NCBI GenBank assembly: GCA_003648125.1
Contig: QMOE01000188.1
Location: 1 to 5,699, forward strand
Reading direction: 5' to 3'
Source of the DNA: Chloroflexota bacterium
Lineage (GTDB): Bacteria; Chloroflexota; Anaerolineae; B4-G1
DNA length: 5,699 nucleotides
Shown here: positions 1 through 4,452 of the stretch, piece after piece
How positions within the stretch are numbered: the first letter of the stretch is position 1
Layout: every line of letters begins with the position of its first letter
Notes under the pieces: generated by a model
Told to the model about the DNA's origin: nothing
The model's database searches: none
The model's input: the letters and a program-made list of their open reading frames with translations, nothing else
Position numbers and translations under genes: made by a program

Positions 1-1092
1 CAGCAGCCACCAGGCCAGAGTCAGGAGGAGGATGCGCCCGCGACCGGGCATGCGGCGCGTCGCCAGCGCCCGGCCCCATCCGACCAGGCTGAGGAGCAGG
101 ATGACGCCCAGCGACAGGTAGACCCAAGCCGGAAGTTCGACGTGTCCCCAGCCGAAAGCGCCCCAGAAGGAGCGGTAGAGTCTGGGCATCTCAGCTACGA
201 GTGTGCTGATGGAAGCGGGCGTCGGTCGGCCCCAAGGGGTATCCGCATGCACTCGAAAGCCAAAGGGGTCGCTGTAGAGGAGGGTGTTGCGCAGGTACCA
301 CCAACCGCCGACGGCTGAGGCGGAACAGAGAATGGCGCATAGCGAATGGACGAATGGACGCATGGACGAATGGCGGATGGCGAATAGTGTTGCTGCGGCG
401 AGGGGAAGGAGGAGCAGGGTGCTGGTTTTGGTCAGGGCGGCCAGTCCAATCAGCAGACCGATGATGAGGCTGCGCCGGGTTGTGACCCCTCGGTTGATGG
501 CGCGGGCGATGGCCCACAGCGCGGTGGTCGAGAGGGCGGCGGCGGCGCTATCGTTGCTCACCACGCTGCTGATAAAGAGGAATTGAGGGATGAAAGCGAC
601 TGTTGCCGCCACGGTCAGGGCTAACATTGGCCGCTGGGGAAAAGTCTCTCGCCCCAGACCCCAGGCCGCTAACACGGTCAGCAGGCCAAATGCCAGCGAG
701 ACGAAGCGGGCCAGCCGGATGGCGAGAACGGCCCCGTGCCAGGGAAAGCGCTCACGCGCGGTGTGGATGAGCATGTTCTTGTTATCGTTCACCGCGCCGC
801 CGGCCTGATAGCCAAAGTTGGGGTTATGCCACATCAACTCCGGCAGGTCGTCGTCGGGCGCGAGGCCGCTGACTAACGCGGCCACGGCGTAGTAGAGCGG
901 CGGTTGGGCCACTTCTTGATGGGCGCCGCTGGTGTCGTCGGTCAGGGTAGGTAGGGCGTGCTCCTCGGCTATGTAGCGGGCGTAGGCATAGTGCCACACC
1001 TCGTCGGGGGCCTCAAAGATGGGAGTAGCTAGATTATAGGTGAGGCTAATCACCCCGAATAAAAATAGGAGACAACCAAGTTGCTTTTTCAT
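1..1092 (-). CDS. GT-C / DUF2142-like membrane glycosyltransferase, C-terminus cut by window edge
   Basis: An open frame of 364 codons runs from the ATG at 1092 to the window edge with no stop, so the gene continues outside. The protein is strongly hydrophobic, with a first helix at about residues 5-23 and further likely helices near 127-145, 152-176, 178-198, 206-221, 223-239, 248-265, 320-340 and 352 onward. The first extracytoplasmic loop holds an acidic motif, FEAPDE then HY (residues 26-35), followed by QPPLYY (63-68) and FPWHGA (116-121). Helix motifs IPQFLFI and SNDS follow at about 168-183. In GT-C glycosyltransferases the acidic residues of the first loop are the expected catalytic/metal site; that role is inferred here. 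It aligns along its length with the complete transferase at 2239-4452 and is its paralog. Its start overlaps the stop of the upstream frame (ATGA) and no strong Shine-Dalgarno is visible, suggesting translational coupling. The sugar and acceptor are unknown. The loop at residues 235-255 is encoded by a tandem short repeat. Confidence 0.88.
   Translation of the reverse strand, partial: MKKQLGCLLFLFGVISLTYNLATPIFEAPDEVWHYAYARYIAEEHALPTLTDDTSGAHQEVAQPPLYYAVAALVSGLAPDDDLPELMWHNPNFGYQAGGAVNDNKNMLIHTARERFPWHGAVLAIRLARFVSLAFGLLTVLAAWGLGRETFPQRPMLALTVAATVAFIPQFLFISSVVSNDSAAAALSTTALWAIARAINRGVTTRRSLIIGLLIGLAALTKTSTLLLLPLAAATLFAIRHSSMRPFVHSLCAILCSASAVGGWWYLRNTLLYSDPFGFRVHADTPWGRPTPASISTLVAEMPRLYRSFWGAFGWGHVELPAWVYLSLGVILLLSLVGWGRALATRRMPGRGRILLLTLAWWLL
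330..388. repeat. Degenerate tandem array of 7-8 bp units inside the gene 4 coding sequence
   Basis: Eight adjacent units can be read on the + strand: GAATGGC (330), GCATAGC (337), GAATGGAC (344 and 352), GCATGGAC (360), GAATGGC (368), GGATGGC (375) and GAATAGT (382). Five are 7 bp and three are 8 bp. On the coding strand the array encodes the loop FAIRHSSMRPFVHS between two predicted membrane helices. The block at 367-387 is identical to 3653-3673 in the paralogous gene. It is not a CRISPR: units are too short and there are no spacers. Confidence 0.85.
1089..1092 (-). promoter_or_regulatory. ATGA stop/start overlap coupling gene 3 frame to gene 4
   Basis: The TGA ending the secreted-protein frame (1091-1089) shares bases with the ATG of the following glycosyltransferase (1092-1090). 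Only a weak purine stretch (GTGAG) precedes the ATG, so reinitiation after the upstream stop is the likely way of starting translation. If ribosomes leave at the in-frame TAA at 1515-1517, this coupling would be weakened. Confidence 0.75.
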
Positions 1093-1514
1093 CTCACGAC
1101 GAGTGGTAAATACAGGTGAAGCACCGTGCCGATGTGGAATGTCGTTTCCATCAGCCCGGAGGCCGACGTGCGGCACTCTCCCCCATCCATGCGGCGCGAG
1201 AGGGCGATGAATTGCACTTTTTGGTCTCCTGTGGTAAAAGGCCCCAACCTGGCTTTGTGGTGTGTGAGTGGGGTTTGGTCCGCCGGGGTAAAGTATTGTA
1301 AAGTGCAAGTTGCTCCATAGTTATTCAGCACCAGCGGGAGGTAGATCACGGATTCTGTGTACGGCGAGGTCGAGGTGACGGTGGTAGTATTCAGGATCGA
1401 GTACCACACCTGGGTCGAGGCGAGGGCAGATGTGTCCCACTCTACCACCAGGTAGTCGAGCAGGGTAGAGGTGAGCACGTTAGTGATGAACCCATCGCCA
1501 CCTAGAGATTCTGG
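1089..1514 (-). pseudogene. Severed C-terminal part of secreted protein: FnIII-like domain with YLPLVVR tail
   Basis: This 141-codon stretch is in the same frame as the secreted protein at 1515-2201 and follows directly after its TAA. It reads PESLGGDGFITN and then a domain with VEWDTS, STQVWY, a TPLTHHKARLGPF segment and METTF at the end of the fold, which resembles fibronectin-III / purple-acid-phosphatase-N-like beta domains of exported proteins. The last residues are HLYLPLVVR. A similar string, VIYLPLVLNNY, occurs inside the domain. It has no signal peptide of its own. The only candidate start is a GTG at 1478, which has no well-placed Shine-Dalgarno and would begin within the first beta strand of the domain, so an independent gene is unlikely. 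I take it as the original C-terminal half of gene 3, separated by a nonsense codon, by a sequencing error, or reached by readthrough. Domain assignment rests on pattern recall and is moderately certain. Confidence 0.65.
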
Positions 1515-2201
1515 TTATGGCAGTCTTCCGTCGGGTGGTTGTGTCTCTACCAGGGTTCCGGCGTCCCAGAACGTCTCGTAGGGGGCAGCTCCATGGTCGG
1601 GAGAGACGTAGGTGATGGCGGTGATGTGGTCGCTGTATGCTTCGGTAGCGACGATGTGCTGGCCCCAGGTGTTGGAAAAAGTCTGTTCCGGCGACCAGAC
1701 GATGTCGTCAGGAAAGGGGGACATATAAAGGCCGTACTCGCGCCCCAGGGGGTCTATCCCGATGCGGGCGTGATGGTCTGTGCTAGGATAGGAGCTGTTG
1801 CGCCCATACATATCGAATTGATAGAACGTGCAGGGCTGCACGGCGACTTGCTGAAAGATGCCGGCGGTGTAGGCCTGCGGCCAGAGCCAATAGTAGATTT
1901 GGGCGTGATCGCCGTCATAGTGGTAGGAGCGCCAGTCCCGGACGTCGTCGTACTCTGGAATGGGACTGCTTTCTGTCCACCAGCGATTCCAATTCCTGGC
2001 GACAAAGTGGTTAGGAGGCTTCCAGTAAAAACCCTCCTCCATGCTGCCGTTCGCGAGCAAGTTGTTCGATTCCGCTTGCTGGGTCTGGAGGGGTTCTTCC
2101 TCCCACGGGTCTGCGCCCGCTCCCAGAGTGATCTCTCCCTTGCTCAACGCGAGGGCGACTAGTAAAGTTGCGCTGATGAAATGCCATATTCGTCGTTTCA
2201 T
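1515..2201 (-). CDS. Secreted protein with signal peptide and carbohydrate-binding-like beta-sandwich module
   Basis: The 228-residue product starts MKRRIWHFIS, a classical signal peptide: basic n-region, hydrophobic core at about residues 5-20, and a possible cleavage site after GAGA near residue 30. After a short acidic, Gln-rich linker comes a module opening with NLLANGSMEEGF (47-58). It continues with WNRWWTE (71-77), an aromatic stretch HAQIYYWLWPQAYTAGIFQQVAV (split here as HAQIYYW, 99-105, and AGIFQQVAV, 113-121), RIGIDPLG (146-153), DDIVWSP (165-171), TWGQHIV (178-184) and a closing FWDAGTLVE (211-219). This order matches a carbohydrate-binding-like jelly-roll module common in exported Chloroflexota proteins, as I recall it. 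The start at 2201 is chosen over the upstream GTG at 2339 because it gives the signal peptide, avoids overlap with the end of gene 2, and has GAGGT upstream. The frame stops at TAA (1517-1515), but the same frame stays open beyond it for 141 codons, so the protein is probably truncated. It lies between two paralogous glycosyltransferases and may be their substrate or a surface glycan binder. Confidence 0.82.
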   Translation of the reverse strand: MKRRIWHFISATLLVALALSKGEITLGAGADPWEEEPLQTQQAESNNLLANGSMEEGFYWKPPNHFVARNWNRWWTESSPIPEYDDVRDWRSYHYDGDHAQIYYWLWPQAYTAGIFQQVAVQPCTFYQFDMYGRNSSYPSTDHHARIGIDPLGREYGLYMSPFPDDIVWSPEQTFSNTWGQHIVATEAYSDHITAITYVSPDHGAAPYETFWDAGTLVETQPPDGRLP

Positions 2202-2213
2202 AGATGATTTATT

Positions 2214-2218
2214 ACCTC
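2214..2218 (-). promoter_or_regulatory. Ribosome binding site of the secreted protein gene
   Basis: GAGGT on the minus strand lies 12 bases before the ATG at 2201, inside the 37-base gap after the gene 2 stop. The spacing is longer than usual, but it is the only good Shine-Dalgarno-like match here and it supports the signal-peptide start rather than the upstream one. Confidence 0.55.
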
Positions 2219-2238
2219 GTGGTGACTGCAGATTTGTT

Positions 2239-4452
2239 CTACGGGCAGTTCGGCCACACCGGTACCGCCCCGTCGGGCACAGGCTCCCCGTCCACGTATA
2301 CCGGCAGGCGTGAGCCGTCCCCTGGATTGTACAAGCCAACGGTGATACGTTCGCCTTCTTTCTCCGCCATTGTTCCCAGGTAATGGACGTCTAAAATCAC
2401 GTCACCCGGACGCCACATTGAGGTGGGGAACGCGCCTCCCATCGGTGGGCCATCGCCGGTAGCGACCAGTTCTCCAGATGAGTCTTGCAGGTGGACAAAG
2501 ACGGTATAGTCGGCTGTGAGAGGTTGCAGGGATTCCCAGCACAATGATACCTGGTAGCCTCCCCGCGCGGGAGTGACCCAGGCGTGGGTCAATGTGACCT
2601 CTTCGCCAAAGCGCACCGCCGAGACCAGTTTCTCTTCTTCTGGGCAGGGGGGGAGGTTCCCTGGAACACGCAATCGCGCCAGCGTCAACGCATCACCGGC
2701 GGCGGTCCCGTCCACGTAGATGGGTAATCTGGTCCCCGTTTCGGCCTGGTAAAGCGCCAGGTGCACGTCCCACGCCTGGGTGGAAAATTCGGTCTCCGGC
2801 AGGCGGAAACGGTAACGGTCGGCGATCACTTCGCCGGGCTGCCAGGCTGAGGTGGGATAATTGCCGTGGCCGGGCCAAGAGTTATAGTTGAGGCGCAGGG
2901 TGGTATCCCCAGGCACGGGGGAGACGAGTTGCAGCGCCAGTGTGTAATCCTCGGCCAGCGGGATCAGGGATTGCCAGTACAGTGTGGCGTCGAGCATGGA
3001 ATCGTGCTCATCCAGGTCGAGGTCGTAGCCCAGCAGGCGCACGTCGTCGCCCAGCGTGGCGTCGAGGGGGTGGAGTGGATGGATGGCGTCAGCGTCGGCA
3101 TAGCGCGGGGGCGGGGCAAAAAAGCCGGGCAGGATGTGGGAGGCTGTCAACAGGGCCATCACAGCCAGCGCGACGGCGACTATGGATTGGAAAACACGCT
3201 GCCCCGGCAGTACGTTTATTCCCAGTGCCATCAGAATGGCGAGGGAAGGGAGAGCCGGAAAGAGTAACCTGCCGCCCGGCGCGGGGGTCATTGCGTTCCA
3301 GCGCATCCAGCTTGCGGCGACGAGCAGGAACCATCCCGCCAGCAGGACGGTTGCCGCCCGCTCCGCCGCTGCCAGCCGTCGCCAGCCCCAGGCCAGTCCA
3401 GCGAGGGCCAATGCCGCGAGTGCGGTGTAGAAGGCATAGAATGTCGGCGGGTAAAAGGAGCAAGGGAGTTGCCCCCAGAAGGAGCGGAACATTGTGCCCA
3501 GTTCCCGGAAGGATTGGAGCACCGATCCGCCGCGCACGCCGACCAGTTCCAACATCGGCTGCAGGGCGGTGAGGTCGCCGTAGAGTTGCCAGTTGCGCCA
3601 GAACCACCAGCCACTGACGGCTGAAGCCGTCAAAATGACCAATGAACAATAGCGAATGGCGGATGGCGAATAGCGATTTGGAGATGAGGGGCGGTAGGCG
3701 CGGAGCAAAATCACGGCGGCGGCGAGGGGGAGCAGGAGCCAACCGCTCAACTTGGATAGCCCGGCCAGCCCGATTATGATGCCGAGGGCAATGGAGCGCG
3801 GCGCCGAAAGGCCGTCCTGCCAGGCGCGCAGCAGCAGGTATAGCCCGACCGTGACCAGAGGGGTGAGCAGGTTGTCGTTGTTGACGCCGCTGGCGACTAG
3901 CAGGAACTGGGGGTTGAAGGCGACCACGCTCATCGCCACCAGGCCGACCCCACGACGGCGGGGGAAGAGCAGGCGAGCCAGGGCATAAGCGCCGATCACG
4001 GTGATTGTCTGGAGCAGTGTGGACCAGACACGCAACACGTGGAGGGTCAGCAGGGCCCCGTGCCAGGGGAACGACTCCCTGTTGGGGTCGTGGTAGAGGA
4101 CGGCGCGGTTATCGTACAGGCCGACCGCGCCGGGGCCGCAGGCGACCCAGGGATTCGGTCGCCAGGTGGCGGCTGCATCGCCGGTCGGCAGGTGCAGCAA
4201 CCGCACCAAGTCGGCCGAGAGAATGTGGTACAGCGGCGGCTGGGAGGCCTCCTGCCGGTAGTGGTAGCTTTCGGCCTCTGGGGTTCCATGCACCGGCAAG
4301 CGCCCCGTCTCCGCGATGTAGCGCACCACCTCAAAGTGCTCAATCTCGTCCAGGTTTTCGAAGGGAGGAATAACCAGGCCGTAGACCAGGGCCAGCAGGA
4401 TGAAGCAGGCGAGGATTGTGAATTGCGAATTGCGAATTGCGAACGTCAACAT
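2239..4452 (-). CDS. GT-C / DUF2142-like membrane glycosyltransferase with two C-terminal beta-sandwich repeats
   Basis: This complete 737-residue protein has about eleven predicted membrane helices in residues 11-437, followed by a soluble tail. The first loop carries FENLDEIEHF (31-40), the acidic motif expected of GT-C enzymes that use lipid-linked sugars, then QPPLYH (71-76), FPWHGA (128-133), NPQFLL and NNDN (180-194), GWWFWRN (281-287) and GGRLLFPALP (393-402), the last being a hallmark I recall from this family. Residues 469-582 and 617-722 are two related beta-sandwich units, each with YW/CWxSL-PL..DYT, a YPTS/FPTS-W-PG motif and a RLP-YVDG ending; they should face outside the membrane. 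The gene overlaps the preceding transferase by 7 bases. No convincing Shine-Dalgarno precedes the ATG, so translation is probably coupled. The first codons after the start are a triple 7-bp repeat, and a second array encodes the loop near residues 256-272. It is a paralog of the gene at 1-1092. The donor sugar and acceptor are not identifiable. Confidence 0.9.
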   Translation of the reverse strand: MLTFAIRNSQFTILACFILLALVYGLVIPPFENLDEIEHFEVVRYIAETGRLPVHGTPEAESYHYRQEASQPPLYHILSADLVRLLHLPTGDAAATWRPNPWVACGPGAVGLYDNRAVLYHDPNRESFPWHGALLTLHVLRVWSTLLQTITVIGAYALARLLFPRRRGVGLVAMSVVAFNPQFLLVASGVNNDNLLTPLVTVGLYLLLRAWQDGLSAPRSIALGIIIGLAGLSKLSGWLLLPLAAAVILLRAYRPSSPNRYSPSAIRYCSLVILTASAVSGWWFWRNWQLYGDLTALQPMLELVGVRGGSVLQSFRELGTMFRSFWGQLPCSFYPPTFYAFYTALAALALAGLAWGWRRLAAAERAATVLLAGWFLLVAASWMRWNAMTPAPGGRLLFPALPSLAILMALGINVLPGQRVFQSIVAVALAVMALLTASHILPGFFAPPPRYADADAIHPLHPLDATLGDDVRLLGYDLDLDEHDSMLDATLYWQSLIPLAEDYTLALQLVSPVPGDTTLRLNYNSWPGHGNYPTSAWQPGEVIADRYRFRLPETEFSTQAWDVHLALYQAETGTRLPIYVDGTAAGDALTLARLRVPGNLPPCPEEEKLVSAVRFGEEVTLTHAWVTPARGGYQVSLCWESLQPLTADYTVFVHLQDSSGELVATGDGPPMGGAFPTSMWRPGDVILDVHYLGTMAEKEGERITVGLYNPGDGSRLPVYVDGEPVPDGAVPVWPNCP
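2287..2604 (-). repeat. Second copy of the C-terminal beta-sandwich repeat in gene 2
   Basis: Residues 617-722 of the transferase. It shares with the first copy the order: a W-x-SL-PL..DYT strand (639-650), FPTSMWRPGDVI (675-686), then VGLYN and RLPVYVDG (705-722). The tyrosine-threonine strand continues as VFVHLQD, a pattern I recall as typical of this module in bacterial membrane glycosyltransferases. The role is probably glycan or envelope binding on the outer face of the membrane, which is inference. Confidence 0.75.
2707..3048 (-). repeat. First copy of the C-terminal beta-sandwich repeat in gene 2
   Basis: Residues 469-582 of the transferase. It begins DDVRLLGYDLDLDEH and contains LYWQSLIPLAEDYT (491-504), YPTSAWQPGEVIADRYRF (532-549) and LALYQAETGTRLPIYVDG (565-582). 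Each of these blocks has a counterpart in the second copy. The DNA at the ends of the two copies is also similar (CCGTCCACGTA at 2708 and 2288), consistent with an internal duplication. Confidence 0.75.
3615..3632. repeat. 8-bp perfect inverted repeat next to the array in gene 2
   Basis: TGACGGCT, a two-base GA spacer, then AGCCGTCA. It lies one base before the degenerate short-repeat array. The coding strand reads through it as part of LTASAVS, which is conserved in the paralog, where the DNA palindrome is not. It may be coincidental or part of a repeat element. Confidence 0.45.
3634..3681. repeat. Degenerate tandem array of 7-bp units inside the gene 2 coding sequence
   Basis: On the + strand the units are AATGACC (3634), AATGAAC (3641), a 6-base AATAGC (3648), GAATGGC (3654), GGATGGC (3661), GAATAGC (3668) and a weaker GATTTGG (3675). 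The coding strand gives the loop PNRYSPSAIRYCS between two predicted helices, in the same position as the array of the paralog at 330-388. The 21 bases 3653-3673 are identical to 367-387 there. Confidence 0.82.
4420..4440. repeat. Perfect triple heptamer GAATTGC at the 5' end of gene 2
   Basis: GAATTGC occurs three times in tandem (4420, 4427, 4434), flanked by partial units (GATTGT at 4414 and GAAC at 4441). On the coding strand it begins about ten bases after the A of the ATG and encodes FAIRNSQF at residues 4-11. Loss or gain of one 7-bp unit would shift the frame of the whole transferase. Confidence 0.9.
4446..4452 (-). promoter_or_regulatory. 7-base start/stop overlap between gene 1 and gene 2
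   Basis: The sequence ATGTTGA contains the gene 2 start (4452-4450) and the gene 1 stop TGA (4448-4446). The bases just upstream lack a good Shine-Dalgarno, so gene 2 is probably translated by ribosomes terminating on gene 1. Confidence 0.75.

Noticed and set aside
330..388. CRISPR array
   Set aside because: Units are 7-8 bp, directly adjacent and without spacers, and they lie inside a continuous coding frame.
1072..1092. Lipoprotein signal in gene 4 (MKKQLGC)
   Set aside because: The Cys is at residue 7 with no hydrophobic stretch before it. The hydrophobic segment follows it and is the first membrane helix of the transferase.
1089..1478. Independent small gene starting at the GTG at 1478
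   Set aside because: No ribosome site at a sensible distance, no signal peptide, start inside the first strand of a beta domain, and exact frame continuity with the upstream secreted protein.
1539..2162. 207-codon open frame on the plus strand
   Set aside because: It lies antisense to the secreted protein, with no recognisable domain. Such frames are expected opposite G+C-rich genes.
1515..2339. Longer version of the secreted protein starting at a GTG at 2339
   Set aside because: It would overlap the end of gene 2 by about 100 bases, adds a basic, Cys/Arg-rich stretch typical of out-of-frame reading, and hides the signal peptide. The ATG at 2201 with GAGGT upstream is better.
3234..3240. 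Further GAATGGC unit in gene 2
   Set aside because: It is a single copy with no adjacent unit, as expected by chance.
2940..3572. 210-codon open frame on the plus strand
   Set aside because: It is antisense to the membrane and linker part of gene 2 and has an Arg/Pro/Gly-rich composition typical of shadow frames.
3089..3742. 217-codon open frame on the minus strand
   Set aside because: It overlaps gene 2 in another frame and is rich in Arg, Pro and Ala with no domain. It includes the FAIRHS string only because the heptamer array reads the same in every frame.
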